Assembly (NCBI GenBank): GCA_028281865.1
Contig: JANQJB010000051.1
Span: 1-57,314 of the forward strand
Direction of reading: 5' to 3'
DNA from: Marinagarivorans sp.
GTDB lineage: Bacteria > Pseudomonadota > Gammaproteobacteria > Pseudomonadales > Cellvibrionaceae
Length of the DNA stretch: 57,314 bases
The translations under genes and the position numbers were made by a program. Positions 10,001 through 18,196 of this stretch are shown piece after piece (position 1 is the first letter of the stretch; the number at the start of each line of letters is the position of its first letter). The notes beneath the pieces were generated by a model that ran no database searches, was not told the origin of the DNA, and saw only the letters and a list, made by a program, of their open reading frames with translations.

Positions 10001-11207
10001 CAATCGAATATTTTTTATCATTGACGTACAGTTCATATGACACTACATTTTGCGGTAAACCTGTCTGCCATTCCCAATCAAATCTAACATTACGCTTGCA
10101 AGGCCTTTGATCTGTTGATGTAATATTTAAACCCAACGCGTTGCGATTAATACTATTGTGTTTATATGCTGAATTAAAAAGTACACCCTTGCTCCCAGCA
10201 CCGGAAGCCGGGCTAGCAAATATGTCAGATAGTGCATAATGGGTGTAGAGTTCGTCGAAGGGTTTCCTATGTAAATCATGCCCACCAGAATTCGGAGTGA
10301 CAATAAATAATTGCGGTTCCGTTGATTTGAGAATACCGTAACTAATTGCCGGAACGCCGCGCGGTTGAAAATCATCGGTAATAATAAAAGGCCCATCGAA
10401 TTCACCAATCTCGCTTGTATGAAACACCTGCACCGCATAATCCAGTGCAAATGCGAAGGACAATACTTTGTCGTCATACGCGGCAGCGGAGACAGAAAAG
10501 TCAACAAGCTGATCTGGGGCATCATAAACTTCATAAGTAAGCGAATAGCCACTTAAATCTTCTCTAAAAATGCTATCGAAAATAGTATCTTTATCAAGAA
10601 CGTAAGTAAGATGAAGACGATTGCGAAAAGTTGTTAGAGCAATCCGCGAGCCATAAGCATAATCAGTTGTGTCAAGAGTAACCGGAGGTGACCACGTTTT
10701 TCCATCTTTTGAACGCGATAATACTTTTCGCTTCTCTTCGACCCATACAACGACAAGTTCACCTCGATAACTAGCGATAGCTGGCAGGGACGTGAGTTCT
10801 TTAGTAGGTTCGTGAATCACATATGCTTGCGTTGGAGCACCTTCGGGTGCAATTTCTTTGACCCTAATCTTGTCGACATCGGCCCAAACGAGCCAATCTT
10901 TACCAAGGTGACTCGTTGCATCTGCACCCTGATTCGTCGTTCCATTCAGATGCCCGTTTACTTTTCGTGTAAAAAAATAACTACCTTTCCAAGAAGTATC
11001 TCTAATTTCATAGTTAACACCGTCAAACAAATGATCCTTTACTAGGTCATTTTGCTGTAATTGTAACTCCTCATCTACATTAGTAATAAATTTTAAATAA
11101 GGGAGTTGACTAATGGGATTATTACTTGCGCTTACGCTTGCACAGTAAAAAACAAATAAAAACAATAATACAAAATTTCTGCAATCACCAATCATATTAT
11201 GGCCCAT
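7098..11207 (-). CDS. Large secreted metzincin-like protein with C-terminal triple repeat
   Basis: A protein of 1369 residues from the ATG at 11207; an ATG at 11195 (MIGDCRNF) gives a tidier signal peptide, and a TTG at 11228 is also in frame. The signal NFVLLFLFVFYCASVSAS targets export. The metallopeptidase signature HEIAHKLGLDH (first His near residue 597) fits the metzincin HExxHxxGxxH zinc site. GRIMGYFD about 70 residues later is a candidate Met-turn. A thrombospondin-type-3-like calcium motif DSDGDGIADQLD lies near residue 975. Three repeats of about 95 residues close the protein, each with YVD-DTS-C, GFRV and W-(V/I)-(N/K)W. Upstream of the peptidase site the protein has beta-rich sequence of unknown type. 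Activity and target are unknown. Confidence 0.85.
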   Translation of the reverse strand: MGHNMIGDCRNFVLLFLFVFYCASVSASNNPISQLPYLKFITNVDEELQLQQNDLVKDHLFDGVNYEIRDTSWKGSYFFTRKVNGHLNGTTNQGADATSHLGKDWLVWADVDKIRVKEIAPEGAPTQAYVIHEPTKELTSLPAIASYRGELVVVWVEEKRKVLSRSKDGKTWSPPVTLDTTDYAYGSRIALTTFRNRLHLTYVLDKDTIFDSIFREDLSGYSLTYEVYDAPDQLVDFSVSAAAYDDKVLSFAFALDYAVQVFHTSEIGEFDGPFIITDDFQPRGVPAISYGILKSTEPQLFIVTPNSGGHDLHRKPFDELYTHYALSDIFASPASGAGSKGVLFNSAYKHNSINRNALGLNITSTDQRPCKRNVRFDWEWQTGLPQNVVSYELYVNDKKYSIEFPPGQRFLSMGLWVLPDFEHTIRVKANLSDGSAVASNEVKYTFDPCGAREVKVAVVRTKYDDIYDSFYTKAELENIFFTGNDSIANFFSEVSGDHISLVGGVHLLDGRKDNESDPSPPYYPIPGTVVGNCDSPDETGWGYDCALIPFEYSQFVKQMLPDDTDIVVYIVGGLGEEGDSTVRISGRSTSLSKTAIHEIAHKLGLDHSAGIECARDNRWSVPSSADDLVSSGCFGNKYADETEQMGVGGRYGRPFSVLNGRIMGYFDATHSEVVMQSGEYILRALDDAQAIHSNNELLELVIPISKNVNDAYHIEFRQFDPAVPTTAFSNTDEQQGLVIRMHNPNVVGRNLVVDDSEGMKLDFLATMQQPFLDPFRGIKISLLDINTEQNTARVEVEFYSTLINPSHDGTERLDWRDNAKQLLELDEQHSTFGDSSFVVPEAGVNYLKPPPFRTIDQKKIGTAISLDIFVPSTQADVENIGEIQLMVSVPSAGINDMVLGTKDLSNVLLDGWSTLFFNTGGEPLRQAFEEYHDEVIFTFRVELNSNLAPTLLDNFRFANSIRELDDPICQCRIKDSDGDGIADQLDTAPDVSSSYFQLNGSAFNTRGEIINIGEQTLRITHDRSQPNEAITIYASEEGGETPALVSACGGDKQLLLYAGDVKTFSCEASDFCSGTTDIGNTNWLGKAGNIYVDIDTSSCNFTEIPTYFSTLAGAKNIEGDSLVLSPESMMGATAIYTPSASGFRVILRGGSVTPDLAREFGWHINWQAFLEREANADLCIGSTDASEWVQLPNYWWSAYVDIDTSDCGFSDTPEYFTSLSGDKRHELIVGSPSVVVPTASGFRVYANFPHSAYLAGKTVAEFAQQQNWRVNWQARAKNRSSCVGSGEQVWQQENTRVISTYVDTSSCHLPADTSVITAFEGNFNSSFARGVPAIHRDSQGFQVFIYNYGGFDAGYANHNNWRVKWNINP

Positions 11208-11234
11208 CCAGTAAGATTCAATAAACAAAAGTTG

Positions 11235-11275
11235 TTATAGGCACTTTATAAAGTGAAGATTATTATAGGCACTTT
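11235..11275 (-). promoter_or_regulatory. Direct repeat plus palindrome upstream of the metzincin gene
   Basis: Two copies of TTATAGGCACTTT spaced 28 bp start-to-start, with the first copy overlapping a perfect palindrome CACTTTATAAAGTG. They lie 28-68 bp upstream of the metzincin ATG, where a repressor or activator would act. No regulator can be named. Confidence 0.4.
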
Positions 11276-11640
11276 TAATTTTAGAGCTGCTAGTCCGGTA
11301 GAAACAATAGAACGCGCTATACTTTAGCGGATGAGATTTAAAAATAAAATCACAAGAAATAGTTAAAATATCATCAAAAATTTAGCTTGGATCACAAGAT
11401 TAATATGTAACACTTAGTAAAAATTCAGAAGACACACAAAAACATATAAAGATTATTAAAAACCCATCCACAACGAACTCTAAAAATCAAAAAAGATCCT
11501 ATTAGCTTACACTTGATAAAAAAAAATTAATTAAAGCCGTTGATACTGGAAATTTTTATTTTAATATGCCAAGCGAAAAACTGTTATATCAGCCGAATCT
11601 TTTTCATCGATAACTAAGGTTTTTTCTTTCTCGAAATTCT

Positions 11641-11862
11641 TTATAGAAGAAGACAATGAAAAATAAGTTGACGAAAACCAGAAAGTTTTTGCTCGGTACT
11701 TACTATACCCAGTAATTGGTTAACGTGATCATAGGGCGCTAAATCCGCAGCGTTTACACCAAGAGTGCATAAGGCAAATATTCCGTCTAGAGAGATTCCA
11801 CCCAGCTTGCTCATCTGCTGTTTTGGCCCCAGATAGCTGGGAACCTGATCACATAACGACAT
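11641..11862 (-). CDS. Small open frame of unknown nature, possibly a fragment
   Basis: A 73-residue frame with mixed codon use that looks protein-like (MSLCDQVPSYLGPKQQMSKL...), but without signal peptide or recognisable domain. No Shine-Dalgarno sequence precedes the ATG. A perfect 14-bp palindrome GCTAATATATTAGC (11872-11885) lies 9 bp upstream. It may be a small gene or the remnant of a larger one. I do not recognise it, and confidence that it is expressed is low. Confidence 0.3.
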   Translation of the reverse strand: MSLCDQVPSYLGPKQQMSKLGGISLDGIFALCTLGVNAADLAPYDHVNQLLGIVSTEQKLSGFRQLIFHCLLL

Positions 11863-12150
11863 TTTGGAGGGGCTAATATATTAGCGGTGGTGTAATATTG
11901 AGTCAGAATAACCATAATGACACAATAAAAAGAAAAGATTTGTCACTCTTATGAAGAGTTATCGCTCCCATTTATCTCTGCCATAAAGAGTCGTCGCACG
12001 ATAAATAAAAGCGATAAATTAGCAGCTAGTACAAACACCAGATAAGAACAATTACCGGTTGGCTAGATTAAGAAGCTTATATCTCTAGAATCTTAAGTTG
12101 TATCAAAAGCTTACCTAAGTACGCTGCCTATCAGCAAGGTTGGGAAGTCT

Positions 12151-13800
12151 ATGTACAAAACTTTTTTATCTACAGTGCTGACCATCGCTGCTTTGTTTTT
12201 ACTTTTTTCCTGTTCCGGGGACCCGGAGTCGACCAAATCAGAATCCTCAAGCTCTAGCACAAGTTCTAGTTCAAGCTCCAGCACAAGTTCAACGAGCTCC
12301 GGAGGAGTGGCAGCGACACAGTGTGAACAAAACTCGTTATATGGCACAAAGTTACGGCGCATGACGCGTGACGAGTATCGCTGGACCTTAAACGACTTAT
12401 TTAACATTGAAATTGACGAAGAGATCGATGCTTTGTGGCCGGAGGAAGCAAAGGTGCACGGTTTTCGTAATAGCGTGGATGGGCTCGTTGTCGGCGACGA
12501 GCAAATACGCGCTTTTTATGAATTAGCGGAAAGTGCCAGTGCAGCGCTCGCTTCTCAGGAAAATTGGTTTGAAGCCTTTGCGAGTTGCAATGACTTCAGT
12601 GAAAACTGTTCAAATACCTTTTTCGAGCGACTCAGTTTAATCACGCTGCGACGTCCGCTCGATGACACCACTCGCGCATCCCTCGCAAACCTGTTTCAGA
12701 CCGCTGAAAACGAGGGATTGCCATTTTCCAAAGCGGCGGAACTTGTATTCCAATCTCTGCTGCAGCATCCCTCGTTTTTATATCGCCTGGAATTTCCTTT
12801 GGACGGTTCAACTTCCGATAACATCACTGAATTCGACCTTGCTGCGCGCCTGGCATTTTTTCTCTGGTCGGCTGCACCAGACCCGGCTCTTTTAGACCTT
12901 GCAGCCCAGGGCAAATTGCGTCAAAACCTAGACGCCGAGATTGAGCGCATGCTCGACGATTCGCGCGCGCTGCGCGGCAGCCAAGACTTTTATGCCCAGT
13001 GGCTGCAATTGAGCGAAGTCACTGGGCAGCTCGCGACAAAACGCGTGCTGGCCAATGCAATGGTCGATGAAGCCCTCAAGTTTGTTGCAACCCTCAGCTG
13101 GGATGAGCCGCAAGCTATATCGAATTTATTCAGCAAGGTGAACAAACCCCTGTCGCCCCAGATGGCGGAGCATTACGGCGTTACCACAAATGCTAGCGAA
13201 GTTCCCGGTCGCCCTGGCCTACTTGGTTTGGCCGCGGTCGCTGTTACCAGCGGCGGCGGCGAGGAGCCTTCGCTTGTGCAGAGGGCTTTGTATATTTATC
13301 GCAATTTTTTATGTCGTGATGTCCCCGATCCCCCAGAGGGTGTTGAATCGGTTCTCGATCCGGTCGGCCCCGGTTTGAGTGAACGTCAATCCTCGCAACA
13401 GCGGCTCGATGCTTCGGCCTGCGCTCAATGTCATGCGGCCTTTGATCCGCTCGGATATGCGTTGGATGCCCTGGATGGAGAGGGTCGTATCCGCAATACC
13501 GACCGTTTTGATAATCCTGTGTTTGACCATGGGGAAATCACGATAGATGGCGAGGTATGGTCCTTCAACTCGCTCTCTGATTTAGCCAAAACTCTTTCCG
13601 AAAGTGAGCAATTTAAACAGTGTTTCGCAGAGAAAATCATTCAACATACCATTAGCAGGCATGTAGAAAGTGAACAAGACCTCTGCCACGCTAAACAGAT
13701 AGCGGAACAGGTGGAGGATGGACATTACACAGACTATCTGCGCGCGGTAATGAAATCGGATTGGTTTGGCCTGAAACAAGGTGCGGAGGTGACACCATGA
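12151..13800 (+). CDS. DUF1592-group c-type-heme lipoprotein (planctomycete-cytochrome-like)
   Basis: A 549-residue lipoprotein: signal ending ALFLLFSC-SG, then a serine/threonine linker of about 30 residues. It has the domain series of the DUF1587/1595/1592/1588/1585 proteins. RRMTRDEYRWTLNDLF opens the DUF1587 module. ERLSLITLRRPLDD is DUF1595-like, ASLLQHPSFLYRLEF-type sequence followed by LAARLAFFLWSAAPD is DUF1592-like. RPGLLGLAAVAVTSGGGEEPSLVQRALYIYRNFLCRDVP is DUF1588-like. One CxxCH heme site is visible (CAQCH, residues 424-428) before FDPLGYALDALDGEG. Unlike the relative at 33012-35198 it lacks an N-terminal cytochrome domain. Its stop overlaps the start of the DUF1552 gene by ATGA, so the two are translationally coupled. 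The family's function is not established; a periplasmic or surface redox role is inference. Confidence 0.92.
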   Translation: MYKTFLSTVLTIAALFLLFSCSGDPESTKSESSSSSTSSSSSSSTSSTSSGGVAATQCEQNSLYGTKLRRMTRDEYRWTLNDLFNIEIDEEIDALWPEEAKVHGFRNSVDGLVVGDEQIRAFYELAESASAALASQENWFEAFASCNDFSENCSNTFFERLSLITLRRPLDDTTRASLANLFQTAENEGLPFSKAAELVFQSLLQHPSFLYRLEFPLDGSTSDNITEFDLAARLAFFLWSAAPDPALLDLAAQGKLRQNLDAEIERMLDDSRALRGSQDFYAQWLQLSEVTGQLATKRVLANAMVDEALKFVATLSWDEPQAISNLFSKVNKPLSPQMAEHYGVTTNASEVPGRPGLLGLAAVAVTSGGGEEPSLVQRALYIYRNFLCRDVPDPPEGVESVLDPVGPGLSERQSSQQRLDASACAQCHAAFDPLGYALDALDGEGRIRNTDRFDNPVFDHGEITIDGEVWSFNSLSDLAKTLSESEQFKQCFAEKIIQHTISRHVESEQDLCHAKQIAEQVEDGHYTDYLRAVMKSDWFGLKQGAEVTP

Positions 13801-15200
13801 ATATCGCCAACAAAGGCAGTATCGCACCTATTACCCGCCGCCTGTTGCTGCGCCGAGCCAGCGGTGCTGCTCTTGCAACCCCGCTGCTGTTGCCAAACAA
13901 ATCGTTTGCAGCAGAAGTTCCGCGACGTGTTATTACGGTATTTTTTGGACAAGGCTTGCCCGAGGAATGGTACCCGACACAAAGTGGCGGCAACGTGCCG
14001 GCCTATAGCGGCACAATGGCGCCATGGAATCGTTTTGCAGACCGTTTTTCCGTTGTTCCGGTAGACCACGTCTCCAGTTCCGGCGATCCGCATGATGTCG
14101 GCCCTCAGTCAGCTTTTACCGGTTATGGCCTGAGAGGAGCTGGTCCCGGTGGACCCACGCTAGATCAGGTTGTGCGAGAAACGCTCCACCCCGGCGGAGC
14201 ACCGACCCCCTTCCAAACCATGTCGATGGGAACCTTCCATCGCGAAGGCGGTTTTATCCGCCACGTACATAGCTGGGGCTCAGACCTAAGCCCCGCGGCA
14301 ATCCCGATTGAAGACCCAGCGACGTTATTTGATCGGCTGTTCGCCAATACCGATCTTCCGAGTAACACGGCAGACGAGGCGACTTTAAGGGCAGAACGTT
14401 TAAAACGCAGTGTTTTGGACTCAGTGCTTGATTCTTATCGCCACTATCAGGGAGAGCGCTCTCCACTGGGGATGGAACAGCGCACCCAGCTGGGCAATCA
14501 CCTCGACCGTTTGCGTCAGCTCGAACAGAGAGTTTTCAAGGCCGTAGAGCAAAACTGCGCAAAACCTGATAAGCCCGGCGCCACGGGTGCAGACTCGCTG
14601 CGAAAAAACCAGCGCCAAGGTGGTGGCGGTGGCGGCACTGACGTGGTTGCCAGTGAATGGGTTGCAACTTGGCAAGCACTTGTCGACATCTATGTTGCAG
14701 CACTTGAGTGCGACTTATTCCGTTTCGGCAATGTTATTTTTCAATCGGGCGGTGATCGCGTGCGAATTTCAGGCGACTACCGCGAAAATAATCAGCTTAT
14801 CGAACGTTTTGACGATCAAGAAACCAGCCACGAATACTATCACCGCTGGAGAGGCTCGGGCGCCGCAAAAGCGAGAAGTCATACGCGGTTTATTATGGGT
14901 AATTTGGCTTATTTTTTTGAAGCGATGAATCGCGCGCGAGACGAGTCCGGAAACTCCATGTTAGACAGTACCTCTATGATCGTTACAACAGAATTAAGCG
15001 ACCCGGATGCTCATAGCTATCGCAGGGTTTTTCACGCTATTAACTCCAGCGGGGGTGAAATAAAAACGGGGCAAATATTTAACGCAGGTCGAGCAAAAAA
15101 TTTAGACTTATACAATACCTATTTAAAGGCTATGCAAGTGAATAAACGTATGGGTGGAAATAATTATCAGCCGGATTATATCGATAGTGTAATTAATTAA
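13797..15200 (+). CDS. DUF1552 (HXXSHH) family Tat-exported protein
   Basis: A 467-residue protein starting at the ATG that overlaps the preceding stop (ATGA), with GGAGGTGA just upstream. The N-terminus TRRLLLRRASGAALATPLLL is a twin-arginine-type signal ending near FAAE. Body motifs match DUF1552 (PF07586): RRVITVFFGQGLPEEWYP early, FQTMSMGTFHREGG, DQETSHEYYH in the later half and LDSTSMIVTTELSDPDAHSYRR near the end. DUF1552 is usually encoded beside DUF1592 proteins, as here. Its activity is unknown; a relation to the DUF1501 / alkaline-phosphatase-like fold has been suggested for such families, but I cannot show metal ligands. A Gly-rich stretch NQRQGGGGGGTD near residue 280 is an odd low-complexity insertion. 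Confidence 0.92.
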   Translation: MNIANKGSIAPITRRLLLRRASGAALATPLLLPNKSFAAEVPRRVITVFFGQGLPEEWYPTQSGGNVPAYSGTMAPWNRFADRFSVVPVDHVSSSGDPHDVGPQSAFTGYGLRGAGPGGPTLDQVVRETLHPGGAPTPFQTMSMGTFHREGGFIRHVHSWGSDLSPAAIPIEDPATLFDRLFANTDLPSNTADEATLRAERLKRSVLDSVLDSYRHYQGERSPLGMEQRTQLGNHLDRLRQLEQRVFKAVEQNCAKPDKPGATGADSLRKNQRQGGGGGGTDVVASEWVATWQALVDIYVAALECDLFRFGNVIFQSGGDRVRISGDYRENNQLIERFDDQETSHEYYHRWRGSGAAKARSHTRFIMGNLAYFFEAMNRARDESGNSMLDSTSMIVTTELSDPDAHSYRRVFHAINSSGGEIKTGQIFNAGRAKNLDLYNTYLKAMQVNKRMGGNNYQPDYIDSVIN

Positions 15201-15393
15201 ATATTAAGAAAATAGCAACGCAATCTTTTACTCACGCCTAAATTTGGAATCTTTAACCTCTGATAAATTGTTATTTGCGGAAAATGTATATTACCCGCGC
15301 AAAAAATACTACTCGTTTAGCGAGACACCCTCCTCTGCTTATCAGGTCAAATTCAGTCCAACACTTTATGAACAAGATTACAAAAATACGTCG

Positions 15394-15464
15394 GGAATAC
15401 GTAAATTTACGTATTCCTGTGTAACAATCAGCCTGGTAGTATCTAGCAGCCTGATAGTATCTAG
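15394..15464 (+). promoter_or_regulatory. 24-bp perfect palindrome followed by 18-bp direct repeats
   Basis: Positions 15394-15417 are a perfect palindrome with half-site GGAATACGTAAA. Two adjacent 18-bp direct repeats CAGCCTGRTAGTATCTAG follow at 15429-15446 and 15447-15464, differing at one base. The block ends 21 bp before the ATG of the lipoprotein gene at 15486. A dimeric regulator site or a stable leader hairpin is plausible. Confidence 0.55.
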
Positions 15465-15485
15465 GCTCACTCATGGAGAAAAATA

Positions 15486-16085
15486 ATGAATAAAATGCTT
15501 TTCTTAAGTATATGCTGTCTGTTAGCTGCCTGTGACGGTGCGAAAAACCCCCATGAATTAACTCCCGCAACAATAACTGAGTTTACCCCTCCTTTACAAG
15601 CTCACCACTACCAAGAAATTATTTCAGAAGAGCAAACTGTGGAGGCTTTAGATTTTATTTTAGTGTTTAAACGCTTGGACAAGGAACCTATAAGTCGCGC
15701 ACAAACACTAGCAAATGTATTTGGCAGCCTATTAATCAACAGAGCTGTTGCCGACTCGCAGATATTTATTCACGAACACAAGTTAGGTCGCATTGAAATT
15801 ACAAGTGACGCTGAATTTTCTGAGAACTATCCAGCAGGATCATCACTCAATAACTTATTTACAATCGACTACTATAGCATTTCGGATGGAGACTATATCA
15901 ATTCAAAAAAAACTCCAATCGACGCATACGCAGTAGATTTAAATTACATTAATTATCAAAACATTAAGGCACCTAAACTATTACAATTGCGATTACTAAA
16001 AGCTCCCACCTCGGAAAAAACGCATCTTTTTACTGTTGCAACGTCAAGCGGATTCGCGAAAGCAGTAAAAGTAAAATTTAAATAA
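15486..16085 (+). CDS. Lipoprotein of unknown function, operon partner of the LRR-like protein
   Basis: A 199-residue protein with GGAGAAAA before the ATG and a lipobox CLLAAC-DG. The mature part is mixed alpha/beta. The segment ISRAQTLANVFGSLLINRAVADSQIFIHEHKLG suggests a helix followed by strands. I do not recognise a family. The next gene starts 28 bp downstream on the same strand, so the two are probably co-transcribed from the region carrying the palindrome and direct repeats. Surface or periplasmic location is inferred from the lipobox. Confidence 0.82.
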   Translation: MNKMLFLSICCLLAACDGAKNPHELTPATITEFTPPLQAHHYQEIISEEQTVEALDFILVFKRLDKEPISRAQTLANVFGSLLINRAVADSQIFIHEHKLGRIEITSDAEFSENYPAGSSLNNLFTIDYYSISDGDYINSKKTPIDAYAVDLNYINYQNIKAPKLLQLRLLKAPTSEKTHLFTVATSSGFAKAVKVKFK

Positions 16086-16113
16086 GGAAAATCATCGAAA
16101 AGACGGAAAAAAA

Positions 16114-17241
16114 ATGAAAAATAATATTTTAGCCTTAGGCAGTAAATTCGTTGCCTGCTTACTTGCGGGCATGACTCTAGCCAGTTCAAATGTGTTGGCA
16201 CAAGAGATATGTGAGGGAACGTATATTCTCAACAATAGCGTAGCTCACGCCAACTTGTTAAATTGTAGTGAAATAAAAGGAAACGTGGACATTAACTACA
16301 ATAGCTCTAATACCGCTTTAGCGTTACTTGAAAATATAAGCAAAATCGACGGCGACCTAACAATTTCAAGCGATAACATTACAACCCTTAGCTCTCTACA
16401 AGAATTGGAAGAGGTAAGCGGGGAAGTTTATATATCGCTAAAAGGCAGCCTAGAAAACCTTCAAGGACTTCATTCTCTGCAACGTATCGGCGGGAATCTT
16501 ACGTTGACGTACTGGACGTCTACGCTGAGCAACCCTAAAAGCCTTAGTGACTTAGACGGATTGAATAGCCTTGAATATATTGGCGGACACTTTTCGCTTA
16601 GAAACCAAGAAAAACTTACTAATTTAAGTGGCCTTGAAAAACTAAAACACATCGGTGGAACTCTGACAGTCTCCAAAAACCCTGCATTAGAGAATATTTC
16701 AGCGCTTAATAATCTCGAATCAGCAAACGCCATTGAAATTGTTAACAACGCAAAGCTACCATCACTGACAGGACTAGAGGGGATCAGCCTACTGGGAGGT
16801 ACGCTTTTTATAGGTAATAACGATTCTCTACTATCCCTGAAAGGCATGGAGAATTTGAAAGGCGCTGGTTCTATTATCGTTACATCCAACCCACTTTTAA
16901 CAGACCTGGAGGGACTAAGCTCGCTGGAAAGCCTTAGGCACAACTTTGTTCTTTCGATGAACAATAACTTAATAGAATTTCCCACACTACTTAATTTAAT
17001 AGATATCGGTGGAAAACTTCAAATACATAAAAATAATAAACTCGAACAAATCAAAACCCAGCCAGAGTTAGCTAAGCTTGGAGAACTCAATATTTTGAGC
17101 AACGCGCTACTATCCTCAATTGGTTCTTTTCCAAAGCTCAGCACAATCAATGGGTATTTGATTATATATAGCAACCCCTTACTGACTGATAATAGTCACT
17201 TTGCTAGCACTATATCGGCACATGCAAAGCACTTCGACTGA
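16114..17241 (+). CDS. Secreted receptor-L / leucine-rich-repeat-like protein
   Basis: A 375-residue protein with a signal peptide ending near SSNVLAQE. Nearly the whole mature part is built of repeats of about 22-24 residues of the type LxGLxxLxxIGGxLxIxxNxxL. Examples are LQGLHSLQRIGGNLTL, LDGLNSLEYIGGHFSLRNQ, LSGLEKLKHIGGTLTVSKN and LEGISLLGGTLFIGNN. This is the solenoid pattern of receptor-L domains and related leucine-rich repeats, usually used for binding proteins or glycans. There is no anchor or catalytic motif. Co-transcription with the lipoprotein at 15486 suggests a two-part surface binding unit; that is inference. One cysteine pair near the mature N-terminus could cap the solenoid. 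Confidence 0.85.
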   Translation: MKNNILALGSKFVACLLAGMTLASSNVLAQEICEGTYILNNSVAHANLLNCSEIKGNVDINYNSSNTALALLENISKIDGDLTISSDNITTLSSLQELEEVSGEVYISLKGSLENLQGLHSLQRIGGNLTLTYWTSTLSNPKSLSDLDGLNSLEYIGGHFSLRNQEKLTNLSGLEKLKHIGGTLTVSKNPALENISALNNLESANAIEIVNNAKLPSLTGLEGISLLGGTLFIGNNDSLLSLKGMENLKGAGSIIVTSNPLLTDLEGLSSLESLRHNFVLSMNNNLIEFPTLLNLIDIGGKLQIHKNNKLEQIKTQPELAKLGELNILSNALLSSIGSFPKLSTINGYLIIYSNPLLTDNSHFASTISAHAKHFD

Positions 17242-17419
17242 TTAATAAAAACACAAAACGCTTTGAGCATATGGCAATTACCTATGTGCTGACTCAGCGT
17301 TGGAGCTGTTTATAAGTCCTAGATTTTATCGCACGAGAATCGAGTTGGTAATTTATTATCATTTAAGTTGAATTAGCTTGTATAATTTCGCAAAAATAGC
17401 AAGCTTAAATGAGGTCAAA

Positions 17420-18148
17420 ATGCCGTACGATATTTCAAATAAATGGGCTTTAGTCACGGGTGCCAGCCGTGGTATTGGCCAGCAAATCGCCTTAGGCCTA
17501 GCTCAGCAGAAGTGCAACCTTATTTTACATGCGCGAACTGCTGATAATTTGTCGCAGAGCTTGGCATTAGTTGAGCAATATCCGATAGACGTTGTTTCAG
17601 TGTGCGGTGAACTGGGCGACGAAAAAGCGCTCGCTGCGATAATTGAAACGGTTAATCGCTATCCCGGCAAAGTCGATATTCTTTTTAATAACGCAGCGAT
17701 CAACTGCGAATCCACCCCCATATTCGAATTTTCACTAAAAGTATGGCGCGAAATTTTTGAAGTAAACCTGATGGCTATGGTGACATTATGCAAGGCATTT
17801 TGCCCAGGAATGAAGGAACGCAATTGGGGCCGCGTAATCAATATGTCCTCCGGTATTGCCGGCCAACCTAACCTTGCACCCTATAGCGTTTCAAAAGCCG
17901 CGGTAGATAAACTGACGCAAGATTTGGCCAGTGAATTCGAGAACACTGCCGTTCGAGCGAATTATTTAGACCCGGGTTGGATTCAAACAGACCTCGGCGG
18001 CCCCGATGCATGGGAGCCAGTTGAATCTGTATTACCCGGCGTCCTTGTCCCAGTATTAATCGACGACGATGGGCCTAATGGTAAATTTTTTGAAGCGCAG
18101 ACGTTTAAAAATAAAAAACTGAGTGAGATTAATTTTGAATTATTTTAG
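17420..18148 (+). CDS. Short-chain dehydrogenase/reductase
   Basis: A 242-residue classical SDR, a cytosolic Rossmann-fold NAD(P)-dependent oxidoreductase. The cofactor motif TGASRGIG is at 13-20 and NNAAI at 90-94. The catalytic Ser is in NMSSG (143/144), with Tyr155 and Lys159 in YSVSK. I chose the ATG at 17420 because GAGG lies 6 bp upstream and MPYDISNKWALVTG places the first strand correctly; an upstream in-frame start at 17378 would add residues without a site. The last 30 residues (FFEAQTFKNKKLSEI) are typical C-terminal SDR sequence. Substrate unknown. It converges on the orphan DUF1552 gene. Confidence 0.94.
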   Translation: MPYDISNKWALVTGASRGIGQQIALGLAQQKCNLILHARTADNLSQSLALVEQYPIDVVSVCGELGDEKALAAIIETVNRYPGKVDILFNNAAINCESTPIFEFSLKVWREIFEVNLMAMVTLCKAFCPGMKERNWGRVINMSSGIAGQPNLAPYSVSKAAVDKLTQDLASEFENTAVRANYLDPGWIQTDLGGPDAWEPVESVLPGVLVPVLIDDDGPNGKFFEAQTFKNKKLSEINFELF

Positions 18149-18196
18149 ACACTCAAGTTCAAGGTTTTCGCGAGGGTATTAGTTTATTTTTGGCAA

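Larger units (their letters stand above)
11208..12150. other. AT-rich intergenic region with palindromes and one orphan open frame
   Basis: About 940 bp separate the metzincin gene from the DUF1592 operon. Near the metzincin start there is a 13-bp direct repeat TTATAGGCACTTT (11235-11247 and 11263-11275). Between the copies lies a 14-bp perfect palindrome CACTTTATAAAGTG (11242-11255). A possible small gene at 11641-11862 is preceded by another 14-bp palindrome (11872-11885). Confidence 0.6.
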
